Shown here: positions 49,485 to 60,699 of the stretch, piece by piece
Numbering within the stretch: the stretch's first letter is position 1
Layout of the letters: each line of letters opens with the position of its first letter
From: Cristatella mucedo
Lineage: Eukaryota; Bryozoa; Phylactolaemata; Cristatellidae
Direction: 5' to 3'
Assembly (NCBI GenBank): GCA_009760855.2
Contig: WPIO01000096.1
Coordinates: 677,001-741,000 of the forward strand
DNA length: 64,000 nucleotides
Notes under the pieces: generated by a model
What the model saw: only the letters and a program-made list of their open reading frames with translations
What the model was told of the DNA's origin: nothing
Databases searched by the model: none
Made by a program: the position numbers and the translations under genes

Positions 49485-49574
49485 GCTTTTCGGCTAACTG
49501 CGAGGGAATCAACCGACAGTGCTTAGTGAAATGCTCGGTATCAAGCAATCGAAAGCAAAAGAGTCTAGTGCTTA

Positions 49575-49840
49575 AATTGCATCTATTTATCACAGTATTT
49601 AGTGGATCCATGTAGTTCGAGCTCTGTGTGCTTGTGCGTACAGGCACCCTGCATGCTGCCACTAACGATATTTACTTGCTGACCCTGTGCATATCACATC
49701 TAACCACGTTCTGCTTGTCTTTTAGCATGCTAACACTAGCCATTCGAGCATGCTTCCCTTGCAGCAAATGTAAAGTGCCTAGATAAAGATTGAGTTCTCT
49801 GAGAGCGATATACAAATATGTTATCATCATTATTTTTACT
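49575..49840 (+). mobile_element. L2-like LINE 3' UTR and tail
   Basis: Shares ATTTATCACAGTATTTAGTG.., GCTGACCCTGTGCATATCAC and the tail AAGTGCCTAGATAAAGATTG.. with the 34-kb copy. Confidence 0.7.
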
Positions 49841-50118
49841 GTTGCTATTATTACTTTACTTAGGCTTGCACGATAAAGTGGTAATGAAGACATTCGTCGC
49901 CACCGGTTAGATTGACATCCATGCAGCTTGCACAAAATGGTGCGCAGGTTCGCACGTGAAGCTTCGCACACGGGACAAAAAAAAGACACAAAGCTCACTG
50001 GGGCGCAGGGAAGAAGCTGACCGGAAGTGATGCGTCATTAGCTGCGACCTAAGCGATGCAAGGTCATTGCAGGACGCTCACGTTTGCAGCGAGGGGCTTT
50101 GAGGAGCTATTCGAGACG

Positions 50119-50161
50119 CGGAGGCCCGCCGCTGCAGCTCATTGACGGCGGCGGGCCTCCG
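50119..50161. repeat. 13-bp GC-rich inverted repeat
   Basis: CGGAGGCCCGCCG and its exact complement CGGCGGGCCTCCG, 17 bases apart. Too GC-biased to read as functional. Confidence 0.6.
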
Positions 50162-52120
50162 TCGTCCACAGGACGTCCCGTCTCGCGAGAGACTCCGAAA
50201 TCCCTTTGGGGTAGCTGGCATTGGCTGCTGCAGCAGTTTCCCGGTCCTATCAGCGCTCCGAGCCCTGCTTTGCCGATCGCTCTCTCGTGGTAGCTGAGAA
50301 GCTTTTGCTGACCTCGGCTGGAGCGCCCCCGAGCGAGCTTCTACGCCTCGCTACCCTCGGAGCGAACGCGTCCGGAGCGCACGCTCCCGGAGCGATCGTA
50401 GGCGCCCGATCGCGCCCCTACGATCGTATTTTCGAGCGAGCCTGGAATCGAGCCACGCTCCTCTGCGTATTTGCAAGCGCTTAGAGCGCGAGAAGCATTA
50501 ACGCTCATTGCATCGACCGAGCGTGCGAGCGAGCGAGCGAGCTGAAGCACTTTAAGTGCAGCCGCTTCCGCTCGCTCAGCCATCCGAGCCTCGTGAGCAG
50601 CGGAAGGAAAGGCGTTGAAGCTTGCGCCGAGGCGTCGAGGCGGGGAGCGTCTGGCGAGCACCTGGATAACCGATGGGCTGGCGCTCTGAGGGAGACCACG
50701 TGGTACTTGTCCGGCTAGGCCGCTTCTACCGCCAGAGCCGCCTGCCGCTTTGCGCCAAGTTCACCACGGTCGACATGAGCGTCGAACTTTGCTATGCCGC
50801 CGCACTTCGTTCGCGCGGCCTGTCGGTGGATGTCGCGTGGATGTCGCATCGACGCTTCGACTCGCGTTCGCGCATTGGGCTGCAACACTCGGCAAAGAGC
50901 TACCAAATTGCAATAATGCGAAGGGACCTTTGTGGAATCGGTAAAGCTAATCCATTCCATTACTACCCCTGCACATATATCTATGTACACGCTTCTTTTG
51001 TGCGTCGAATGAAAGTTCTTACAGGTTCACTGTTGAAGTGTTTTAACGTTCTTTTTTGAGACAACGTTATTCTTGGTAAAATGTTCTGATGTATGGATCC
51101 GCATAAAAATTGATAATCAAAATTGGCTATGGTTCTCTAAGAGAAATGAATCTCTTTCTAGCCGTTTCAAATATGCTGTGATGGAAGGTTGCAGGCTACA
51201 TGAAGACTGCCAATTCGATCCTCTTATCGGTCTTATTCAAGTGACCTTGTCGAGAGTCAGATAACAACTTGGCGGGAACCCAAAATGACAGTCCCACGCG
51301 TGCCTCCTCCTCCTTTCAAGCGGAAGTCGTCGGATATCGCTTGTCGCATTCACACGCATTCAGCCTTTGTTCGCTCGCGTTAAGTCAGCCACTCGCGAGG
51401 TCTCAAAACCGGCGACGCTCATTTAGCGAGCCGCTGGGGGTCGCCACTTCAGCGTCCGAAGCGAGCGTCTCGCGGCAATGACCACTTTTGCAATGCGTAC
51501 GTTCATGCGCCCCGCGCAAACTCAGGACCGATCGAGATCGAGACGCGTTTTTGTGAAAGTCCCCCCACCCCGAAGCAATGGCCACCTGACGGCCGAGGCG
51601 AGTGGCTGCAGCACTGGGGCGCTCACGAGTGGAGGAGCCCGCTGCCCTCGAGCGCCAGACTGTATCGCTGTGTCGTGTCGCCGTGTTGCATCGCCGTGTT
51701 TTCTCGCTATATTGAAGCATTAGAGCCACCGCTGGGATTGATTAGTGCTTTGAGATAGTGAGCCAGTGAGCACGGGCGTATCGAGGGACGCCAGGAGCGC
51801 CACTCGACGCGTTTGTCGCAGCACTTTCATTCGAGCGCTTGGTGGATAGTCGGCTCAATTTACGATGCAAAACCTTGTCATTAATTTTCTCTCTAACCCA
51901 GAGAGGGAACGCTGCGCAAATTATCGCCTAACATCGAAGCACCCAATTTCATCTCTACTGAGGCTGCAGCCGACTGACGTAACATTCAATGCGCCAGAAG
52001 CAGAAGGAGGGAGGAGCTGACCTGTGACCTGCAGCCGGCAGCAGGCTGTTCGCTCCTCCGTCCCTACTGCATGCCGTCGGCATTCCTTTACTTTGGCATG
52101 CTTTGTTTAGCTTTGCTAAA

Positions 52121-52244
52121 TTTTGGTTTTTCAGTTGGGTGGTTCATTGCGGGCCGGCATCATTGGCGGCCATTACTGTCGATTTTGGTTTTTCAGTTGG
52201 GTAGTTCATTGCGGGCCGGCATCGTTGGCGGCCATTACTGTCGA
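52121..52244. repeat. Two tandem 62-bp copies
   Basis: TTTTGGTTTTTCAGTTGGGT.. repeated at 52121 and 52183 with two base differences, about 600 bases before the lectin start codon. Confidence 0.9.
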
Positions 52245-52832
52245 GTGAGCCTCCCTGCGCTCGCTGAATTGCCTTTCGAGTTGAGCACCGTCAGGCAGCG
52301 CGACGCGACGCTGGAATCAGCGAGCGTCTCGCGGGAGCTCGCGGGAGCTCGCCGCTCGACGAGCCGACGTAGCTGCGCCGCGAGCATCGCGCTCGCCGGA
52401 ACCACTAATGTCGGCCTATCCGCTAGGGGACGCGTACGTGCATTAGCGAGGCAATGGTGGTGCGAATTTCCGCAATCGGTTGCTGCGAATTTATCGGTCC
52501 TATCCATTAGTGGTCAATTATCCCGATCGATGACGATGGACCGCTCGTCGAGCGACGTAGAAGCCGGGAAAAGTTGGCCACCGCGACGTGAGTCGCCAAC
52601 AGCCGTCGCCCCGGAGTAGCACCGAAGCGGAGAGTCACACGTGAGACGGTAACGCGCTTCGGCTCGCCAGAGCTTGCCCTGCGACGGCGCACGAGACGGT
52701 CGAGGCGCGGTGCAGCGAGGCGTCGCTTTGTTCGCGCTGTGGACGGGCCTGCGCCGGCGTCCGCAATGACGGCGGCAGCGATCAAACTGTCCGATGCAGA
52801 GTCGACGCTCGAAATTTGCGGTCGCACCGAGG

Positions 52833-52899
52833 ATGACGTCCGTTGCTATGGCGATTTGTTTCTACTTCATCCTCTTGTACCATTCACCAGGAGCGACGG
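52833..52899 (+). CDS. PAN-fucolectin gene exon 1 (signal peptide)
   Basis: ATG followed by a 22-codon hydrophobic leader ([20 protein letters not shown]) and donor ACGG|GTGAGT, leaving one G. That G completes GTC (Val) with exon 2. Assigned by leader character, strong donor and exact phase; no other candidate leader was noticed nearer exon 2. Confidence 0.68.
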
Positions 52900-54845
52900 G
52901 TGAGTCGTCGGGGTCAATGGCTGCCTGCCTGCTGCGGCTGTGACTCCGTCCGACGGAGCGAAGTGGAGGCTCTCTGTCACGTGCCGGCCGCTCGTTGTTG
53001 CCTCGAGTCGCAGGAAAGCGCGACTGCTGTGCTGCCCAAGTACCCATGTTGCAAGAAAGACTCCGGCAATTATGTGCCCACTAAACAGTATATACTTTCA
53101 ATGTATAGTTATTATTATATTGTTATTGTAATAATAATGTAAATTTATATAATAATAATAACGCACTTGATAAAGCGCCCTCAAAGAACTTAATCTCTTT
53201 CTAGGCGCTTTACATTTGCTGCAAAGTGAAATGCAATTGAATGGTAAGTAAAATCATGCTTGAAAAACAAACAAAATGAATAATATGGTTAGGGGTGACA
53301 TGCACAGGGTCAGCATGCAAATGTGGTTAGTGGCAGCATGCACAGTGTCAGCACGCATAAGCACATCAAGGACGAATCACAGGGAACCACTAAATGCTGT
53401 CCTAAATAGGTGTGTTTTTAAGTTCCTTTTAAATGTGGTCAGGTCGGGTGATGTTCTGACGCAGGTCGGGAGGGAGTTCCAGGCTGTGGGAGCATACGAA
53501 CTAAATGCACGGTCTCCGAAGGACTTAAGGTTTGTACGAGGTATTTGTAGACTGCTGGATTCCGAAAAGCGGGTGGTACGATGCTTGGCCTGATGGGGTA
53601 GTATATCTGAAAGATAGGCTGGAGCCATAGAATGAAGGGACCTAAAAGTGAGCGACAAAACCTTGAAGTCAATCCGTTGCTTGACTGGTAGCCAGTGCAG
53701 GTTGGCGAGAAGTGGAGTACTGTGGCAACTTCGACGCTCACGACAGACAAGCCTAGCTGCAGAGTTTTGCACCAGCTGCAATCACCTGATCGCACATGCT
53801 GGTAGGCCAGTAAGAAGTGAGTTGCAGAAGTCGAGACGGGATGTCACCAATGCATGGGCCAACTTGGACGTGGTATCCTTATCTAAACAAGCCCGAATTT
53901 TAGCAATGTTATGAAGCTCAAAATAGGCGGACTTGACTGTGGAGCTGATATCGTCGTCTAACGAGAGAGATATATTGATAATCATGTGCCCACTAAAGAA
54001 GTCTCTCTTTCACACAAACTCTCCGTCCTAATTTCTCATTCTATCTTTCTCTACTTCTATATCCATCTTAATTTCTCTTTATAACTGTCTATTTGTATCA
54101 CTCTCTCTCCTCTCTCTCCTCTCTCTCTCTCTCGCTCTCTCTCGCTCTCTCCACCCCTCCAGAAAAGCCATCCGACGGCATGAGTCCAGCTTCGCAGACA
54201 TATCCTCGCATGGCATTTCCTCCACGACCCTGAAAGGCTGAATGCAGACTTCATCTTGGCTTCTACAGTCCTAATCAATCCGCAATTAGTTAAAATTAAC
54301 TAAAATGTAATTTTTGATCAAGAACGAGAACGTTCTTATAATAGCGGATAATTATGGTACATTCGCATAGAGCCCTCAGAGAACTGAATCTCTTCCTTAG
54401 CGGAGGGCCGGGGCGCATGCGATGACGCGGCCGGCCACTCCTTCGCCCTCGGCGGAACCGGAAAGCGAACGCTGGCGTTTCTCCCCGCTGTTTGTTCGCT
54501 TTAGGGGGCGGCGCCGGGTGGTATTTAGCTTGGTCGAACGCTTTCCGCTGCCCGCATTTCCTTTCTGTCTTCTATCCGCTCCGCAACATGATCTGGAGCT
54601 CGAGACGCTGCGAGCAGGAACGCCGTGGTTCAAGGTCATCGTCTGGCCGGGTCAGCGTCTGGCCGGGTCAGTTAGTCGTACGCGGCGCAGCGATGCGTAC
54701 GGCAGACGCTGCCCATAAAGCTGATTATATCCGGGCCGGGCCGATTATGAAGGGACCTACAAGTCTAACTAGGATTTTTTGTAGGGAGAGAGTAGAGATG
54801 AGGGGAGGGACCGAGAGAACGCAAGCGAAGAGAAGGGAAAAGAGA

Positions 54846-54935
<90 letters not shown>

Positions 54936-55859
54936 CACTATGCAAAGAGTCATAATATTCTTTTGGTTATTATTCTACCGGGTAGGTGCATCGAATTAAG
55001 GGAAAATAAAAATTACAGCCACGCCCGAGGTTTGGGAGTTGAGCGTGCAGTCTTGGATGTGGGCCTGTCTAAACAGCGACAGCCACTGGAGGCGGTCTCT
55101 GCTGTGGATCTGCGTGCACAGCGACATAACTTCACCTTGGGAGTACCGGAATGCGAAGAATCTGTAGAGGTAATTTTTTGGAGGCAGGTTAGAGTGATCA
55201 AGCGGCTGCAGAAAAGAGCGAGAACGACGAATTGGGCGACAGATCGACAAAGATGGGAGATCAGGGAGATCAGCTCGTGCGAACTTAGCGTCAAGTATAT
55301 AGCGTCAAGTATATATCGGCATAGCCGAGGCGTCACCTAGTGCGGGTACCCTCTCGGTGAGGTTTGCCTGCTCTCTCCATCCTATCGACTCCATCGATCT
55401 CTCTCTCCGCCAGCTCTCTCTCTCTCTCTCTCTCTCTCTCCCCTATCGACGTTACTTCGCGTCAAGTGCCGAAGCTGCTCGGCGTCATCTGCAAATGGGT
55501 GAGCCCTAATGGCACACTAGGTAAGGCGGTTGCTTTCACGACCTCGGCCCCGAGGTCGTGAATTCGATTCCTGCAGTGGGCGATTCTTTATCGCCACAGC
55601 AAGCGGTGGTGATAGCCGTAAAGGCTCTTCTGTCGCTATACAAAAAGAAGCTGTTTAATCAGCTTGTAGTTATTTATTTAAATAAAGACAGTCTAGCAGC
55701 CATATTTAAACTGCGTAAAGCTTTCTTCGTCGCAGCCTGTATGGAACTGTGGGAACTATGGCTGGTTTCCGTCGGGTAACATAACGAGTTCAAACACTAG
55801 AGAGGGACATGACAGTGCTATAATACACCGATTTTTCCTACCATTCACCCATGCATGCA

Positions 55860-55915
<56 letters not shown>

Positions 55916-58900
55916 ACACATGCAAGGACGTAAAGATTACGTGCTGGTTTGGCTGGAGAGTTTCCAGTAGCGCACACTAAATGAATGCGGCACTTAGTGC
56001 TCGTACGGTAACCGAGACAGTTTTAATCTCGCTCAGCAAAAAAGCAGAGAGAAGTCACGCATACGCGTTTGGAGGGCAGTGATATAAGTAATTATTTAAA
56101 TTAACTTAAAAAGAGAAATTTATATAGCACACTAAGAGATATGTATCTCATTCTAGGCACTTTAAATTTGCTGGAAAGGAAGAATGCGAATAGGGAAGTG
56201 ATGCACGTCTTTAATCTCGTGCAGCAAAATGCAGAGAACAGGATTTCCGTCGGCACGCTGGAGTGCAGCGATGGACAAAGCACGGAGATAGCAGCGGCGT
56301 CGGAAGGTTACAAAGGAAGTGACGCAGGGGGAGCAGTGCTAGCGTCATGGCGGGGCACGAGCGCTGTGAGAGTGAGCTCTGTGGAGGTCTGAGACTTGTA
56401 GCAGAGGAAAATCTTGGGCCGCCGAAGCAAAGCCTTAAGCGAAAGCCTTAAGCGAACACAAGAGAAGCAGCTCGTGCTAGGCGTCGTGAACGGGAAGCCA
56501 GGGAACTCAGGGAGGCGGCAAGGTATATTCAGCGTCCGGCGAGTGACGAATGAAGTTAAGCATAACGCCAGCGAGTGCTCTGGTCTGCCTTTGCAGTCGA
56601 AGCGTCCGCCGCCCCCAGCGGCCTGTTTGCGACGACGTCTCTCGCTTCGCTGCCATACGTCAAGGTCGACGACGCGGCGACGCTGCAATCGTCATTTGGA
56701 ATGTCGCTGGCCAAGTGCAGCATGGGCTGCCTGTTGCAAAGCGACTGCGTCGGGTTCTACTTCGGCCTCGACGAGGGAGCGTGCAGGTTGCTGCGAAGGC
56801 TCGCACTGCCGTCAACGACAACTGACACTTTCTATATGAAGCGAGCCGGTTCGTCGTCATCGTCATTGTTGGCCGCCGCTGCCGTCCGTGCGTCTGCGTG
56901 GCTGTGACTGTGTATTTCATTTGCTCTCTGTGTCTGTGTGTGCCTGTGCGTGTCTGTCTGTGTGTGTCTGTCTGTGTGTGTGTGTGTGTGTCTGTCTGCG
57001 TATGTGTGCGTCTGTCTGTGTCTGTCAGTCTCTGTCTGTCTCTGTCTATCTGTCTCTGTCGGTCTCTGTCTGTCTTTGACTGTCTCGGTCTGCCTTTGTC
57101 TGTGTCTGTCTGTGTCTGTCTGTGTCTGTCTGTCTCTGTCTGTCTCCGTCTATCTGTCTGTCTCCAACTCTGTCCGTCTTTGTCCGGCTCTGTCTGTCCC
57201 TGTCTGTCTGCCTCCGTCTGTCTCTGTCCGTCTCTGTCTGTCCCTGTCTGTCTCTGAATGTCTGTCTGTCTCCATCTGTCTCTGTCCGTCTGTCTGTCCC
57301 TGTATGTCCCAGTCTGTCCCTGTCTGTCCTTGTCTGTCTCTGTCTGTCTCTGTCCGTCTCTGTCTGCCCCTGTCTGTGTCTGTCTGTGTCTGTCTGAGTC
57401 TATCTGTGTCTGTCTGTGTCTGTCCGTCTCTGTCCATCTCTATCTGTGTCTGTCTGTGTCTGTCTGTGTCTGACCAACCTCGCTGCCTCGCATGTAGATG
57501 CAACGAGTCACGCGACTGGGCCCGCCTTATGAAAGGGGGGAGGTGAGGTCGACCAATCGTCGTTGAATACCTTCTGCTGTGGGTAATTGACAATTGACAC
57601 CTCTGCAGCTCAGAATGCGCTTTAAATTCACTGTTCGATACTTCATCTGCGAGCCCCCGTTGTGGCGAAACCGGAGCGGTTCGGCAGTCTCCAAAAACAG
57701 TCTATTCAGGCTCGGCGTGTTGTTCCCAGGTGGGTCACAGGTCTCAGCCTGTCAGGTTGGAGGACGACAAGCGCGGGGAGGTGTGTAGGGGGCGGGTCCG
57801 AAGCCAGAGCCAAGCGATCGCCGCGCGTGGTCACCGCTGCACGTCGCCTGCGGCGCTCGGCCAGTGACGAGCGACAGTCGCTACGAAACTCGAAGGCTGC
57901 TGTGGCAACGTCGGCGGCGGCGGTGGGCGCCGCCGAAGGCATTGCTAGTTCTGGTGCGACGACGCGTGAGAACCTCTGGCTCTCGACCGTGCCGCTTTCA
58001 TTGCAGGCTTCGGAACTCCGGGAAGCGTCTCCTTATGTGAGTATCGAGCGAACGCAATTGAATGCTAGCACTAACGATATTCAATAACAAGACTATTTCA
58101 TCCGCATTCGCCTGCAAACGCGTCGAGCAAGCGTTCAATCCGCGTCGCCATCACTCGAAGAAGACGCTGGACGACTACGTTGAGACGAGTCGTGCGGCCA
58201 GCCGAAAGTCGGCACTCGAGCGCCGCTCGCACTTTCGCCTTTAGAGCATTCGCGAACTTCTCTCTTCAGACCGGCCGGCCGCGAAGTCGACATCACTTTC
58301 GCTCATACCGCAGTGGTGCTGCGAGGCCACGTTCGCGTTCGACGGCAACATAGCCACCATAAGTAACACGCAGAGCGCTCCGTACCAGTGGATCATCGTC
58401 GATCTGGGCTGGCCGCATGTCGTCTCCACGATCGCCGTGACGGCCCGATGCAACGGATGGGGTCGGTGTGCTCTCGTCGTTCGGCGCCGCCGCCGCTCAG
58501 GTCGTCAAAGAAGGGATGCAGTAGGACGAAGCAGGCGCGCTGGGGCTGAAGCTGAGGCCCGTCCTCTTCTAGCGGCGGCGGCAGGCGATGGGCCAATATG
58601 GCCTGGAGCGTGAAGCATTCCCTTCCATCAGCAGCCTTAGGTTGCGCCAGCCTAGCGCCTTGGCGGAGGGTCTGGCGTCTTGGCGGCATATGTCCGCTGA
58701 TTATTCTGAGCCCCGAAGGTCAAGGGGCACGCTCCCATCTAGACGGTTTGATCCTTTGACGAAAATTGATGAGCTCTTCTGACGACAAAATTAGCTTTTT
58801 ATAGGCAATAGTAAATACATAAATAAAGTATTACATATAGGCACAATTTAAGCAATGCCCCTGAGCGAGGACGGGAATACTGACGCTACCTGATCCTATT

Positions 58901-60241
58901 GATCACTGCGATCCGAGGCCCTGTAAAGTCGTGATATGCTGACTCACTAATATGGTGTAGTGTTATGCAATGCATCTCATCTGTCTGGAACTCCACAAAA
59001 CCACAAAGACTGTGTGGGTGCTACACAGCAGAGTTTTGTATAGCGCACTCACAGCCTAAGCGGCTTTCGGTATGCATTCAGTAGCCAACAGACTTAGCAC
59101 TAAGGAATGACGCTGCCACACTGAGCACGGGACACTGTTCGAGCACTAATATTGACATTTAGAAACACCACTCGATTTACCTCTCGACAACTGAAAGGGT
59201 TTCATCTTTCTGCTAAGACTGAGAAAGTTGGGCACGAGTACGTCAGCAGTGCTAAAACGAATATGGCTCCAGCCATCCTTTGCACAAATGGTCAGGCCTG
59301 GAGATTATAGATCGAACCGATTGATTTAAGTGAGAAGTCGAAACTTACTCGCTCCTACTGCTTGTCAATTGAGTCGACGAAGAGGCTAGAAGTGGCTACC
59401 TAGTCATTCTGCAGAGGCAATTCGGAACGTGCATTAAAACTTGCTGTAAACACTCACCCCAAACGACCGGCCTTCCTCCGTCAGACCTTTGCAGTAGCTA
59501 CACTGTCAAATTTCTCAAAACTGCATCGATGCTCGCCAGGAACGTATGCCAAGGCAAGCCATCAACGCACAGCCACCTCGCGTGGCACCTGCGGGTATTC
59601 AGAGCTTGGCTGGAGAGCGACAGGCACGTTGGACGCTGCCAAGTCAATGAGAATCTTATTTATTCTTGTTCTTTTAATGGGATTCAAATTCTTCAGCCAA
59701 ATTCTAGGCGCAGAAGCGCACTAGCTGTCCACATCAGCGCTCGCTCGCTCCTGAACGTTCCGCCTTCGCTCTAGGGCGACGCACCGTGCGAAGGCCGTGC
59801 GGTCGGTCGTACACGCTCGGCCGCCGCCCCTCTCCACTCTCATGACGCTAGCGAGGGGCCGGCACGACCCGAGCGAATGGCTCGCGACCCGGAAGTTTGA
59901 GCAGCCGCCGAAAGTCATTCGCCGTCTTTGCGGCGGCCGCCTCCCCGCTCAGCCACCCGTCCAAAGCGTCTCCGCTCGATGGCAGCCGTTTTCGTTTAGC
60001 TTACCGGGCTCACGACTACGATTTGCGCGTCGGCTCGAGCCCGACTCCCGTTGCCGGCTTTTTCAACGGATCGCTGTGCGCGAACTTCACCGGACAGATG
60101 CAGCTGTGTCAGAACGTGACCTTCACGTGCCCACCGTCCACGGTTGGAAGATACGTGAGCTTGCAAGTCATGCAGACAGCAGCATCCGGCGATAATTACT
60201 TGAACTTTGCGGAGATTACCGTCTACGGAGTTCTGCTGTAG
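52833..60241 (+). CDS. Secreted PAN/apple plus fucolectin (F5/8C-like) domain protein, 5 exons
   Basis: Join of 52833-52899, 56597-56848, 58007-58036, 58270-58465 and 59986-60241: 801 nt, 266 residues, with all phases consistent. Residues 1-22 are a signal peptide (hydrophobic [12 protein letters not shown]). Residues about 23-106 are PAN/apple-like, with cysteines at 63, 67, 73 and 85 (C-x3-C-x5-C-x11-C) and the core DCVGFYF. Residues about 117-266 match the fucolectin / F5-8 type C fold: RPAAKSTS start, FDGN calcium-loop-like motif (140-143), QWIIVDLG strand, DLRVGSS, and the end [19 protein letters not shown]. Such proteins are extracellular sugar-binding lectins. NGS and NVT sequons occur in the last exon. 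The donor after exon 2 (GTTCGT) is weak. Sugar specificity cannot be read. Confidence 0.82.
53145..53990 (-). mobile_element. 3' end of an L2/CR1-like LINE (longest copy)
   Basis: Minus strand reads [20 protein letters not shown].., [36 protein letters not shown].. and [14 protein letters not shown], the post-RT region typical of L2-clade LINEs, then a 3' UTR and the tail AAAGCGCCTAGAAAGAGATT.. with ATT repeats at 53145-53165. One in-frame TGA at 53782-53784 interrupts ..CAIR / LQLVQN. Sits in intron 1 of the PAN-fucolectin gene. Confidence 0.85.
54845..54934. repeat. (GA)n microsatellite
   Basis: About 43 GA units in PAN-fucolectin intron 1. The 282-codon ORF 54492-55340 through it has no recognisable domain. 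Confidence 0.97.
55497..55668 (+). mobile_element. SINE-B (tRNA-derived)
   Basis: AATGGCACACTAGGTAAGGC, B box AATTCGATTCC, body GCGGTGGTGATAGCCGTAAA. In intron 1 of the PAN-fucolectin gene. Confidence 0.82.
55859..55911. repeat. (AT)n microsatellite
   Basis: AT run with one GT interruption. Confidence 0.95.
56597..56848 (+). CDS. PAN-fucolectin gene exon 2 (PAN/apple-like domain)
   Basis: 252 nt with acceptor CTTTGCAG|TCGAAG. Four cysteines in PAN spacing around [16 protein letters not shown], then GACRLL and a closing DTFYMKRAG, the usual last strand of PAN domains. The donor GCCG|GTTCGT is suboptimal; reading on would add only a Ser/Ala-rich tail and a stop at 56905-56907, a possible short isoform. 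Confidence 0.8.
56920..57475. repeat. TCTG/TG-rich tandem tract
   Basis: About 550 bases of (TCTG)n, (TGTC)n and TG mixtures directly after the PAN exon, in the intron to exon 3. Yields Cys/Val/Ser/Leu ORFs on the plus strand and Asp/Arg/Gln ORFs on the minus strand that are not genes. Confidence 0.95.
58007..58036 (+). CDS. PAN-fucolectin gene exon 3 (linker microexon)
   Basis: 30-nt microexon with acceptor CATTGCAG|GCTTC and donor TTAT|GTGAGT, both strong. Encodes the linker [11 protein letters not shown]. It carries phase 1 from exon 2 to exon 4, which otherwise would also be phase-compatible, so skipping would remove 10 residues in frame. Confidence 0.6.
58270..58465 (+). CDS. PAN-fucolectin gene exon 4 (N-terminal half of fucolectin domain)
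   Basis: 196 nt with acceptor TCTCTTCAG|ACCGG and donor GGTCG|GTGTGC. Encodes [20 protein letters not shown].. then [15 protein letters not shown] and YQWIIVDLG, the first half of the F5/8C-like jelly roll. An adjacent Cys pair (133-134) precedes the FDGN motif. Confidence 0.85.
59986..60241 (+). CDS. PAN-fucolectin gene exon 5 (C-terminal half of fucolectin domain)
   Basis: 256 nt to the stop TAG at 60239-60241. Encodes [20 protein letters not shown].., a Cys-containing loop with NGS and NVT sequons, and the diagnostic end [18 protein letters not shown]. The acceptor GGCAG|CCGTT at 59985 is chosen because it keeps phase; the stronger-looking TTTAG at 59999 would shift the frame. Confidence 0.88.
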
Positions 60242-60662
60242 CCGGTGCCACCGGTTAGCCACCTGGGCAATCCTCGGAGATGACGAGGAGGCAGCACACT
60301 GCCCAGGCAGATCAACGCGGCGTCGCGCGGCGGAACAGAACCGCCTGCCCAGAGGAGTTTCCCATTCACCACCGCTGCCACCGCCGTCGAAGCTACATCT
60401 GCGCTCAGAGATCGCTCAACTGGCGTGGCACTTCGAGACGTCACTCGACGAGCCTCTGCAAGCGAAATGCACTCACGCACACGAAGACGAGGCTGAGCGA
60501 GTTACCCGTCACCGAAATCGAAGCGAGTGCTACGTTCATGGCGACCGCTGCTATTCGAGCGAGTCCGGAGATTAGAAAGTGAGATTCGGTCTTGCCGCCG
60601 CGAGGGCGTTCGAGTGCCTTTCTGTCGGAACTCTTAGCGGCTGACGCCCGTCTCGCGTTAAT

Positions 60663-60668
60663 AAAATA
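60663..60668 (+). terminator. Candidate poly(A) signal of the PAN-fucolectin gene
   Basis: AATAAA within TTAATAAAAT, about 420 bases after the lectin stop codon (position good to a few bases). Assignment is by position only. Confidence 0.4.
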
Positions 60669-60699
60669 TCTGGTCTGTACGGCATCGGCTACTGCGGGG

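Larger units (their letters stand above)
50090..52800. other. GC-rich spacer before the PAN-fucolectin gene
   Basis: CG-rich with repeated GAGCGA/GCGAGC words and short hairpins (for example CGATCGTAGG..CCTACGATCG near 50395-50427). No supported exon. The last few hundred bases presumably hold the lectin promoter; no TATA box was evident. Confidence 0.4.

Noticed and set aside
54492-55340. 282-aa ORF through the GA repeat
   Set aside because: No domain, composition changes abruptly at the (GA)n tract, and no splice or promoter support.
56888-57593. Cys/Val/Ser-rich ORFs up to 202 aa and the Asp/Arg/Gln-rich 147-aa minus ORF
   Set aside because: Generated by the TCTG/TG tandem tract.
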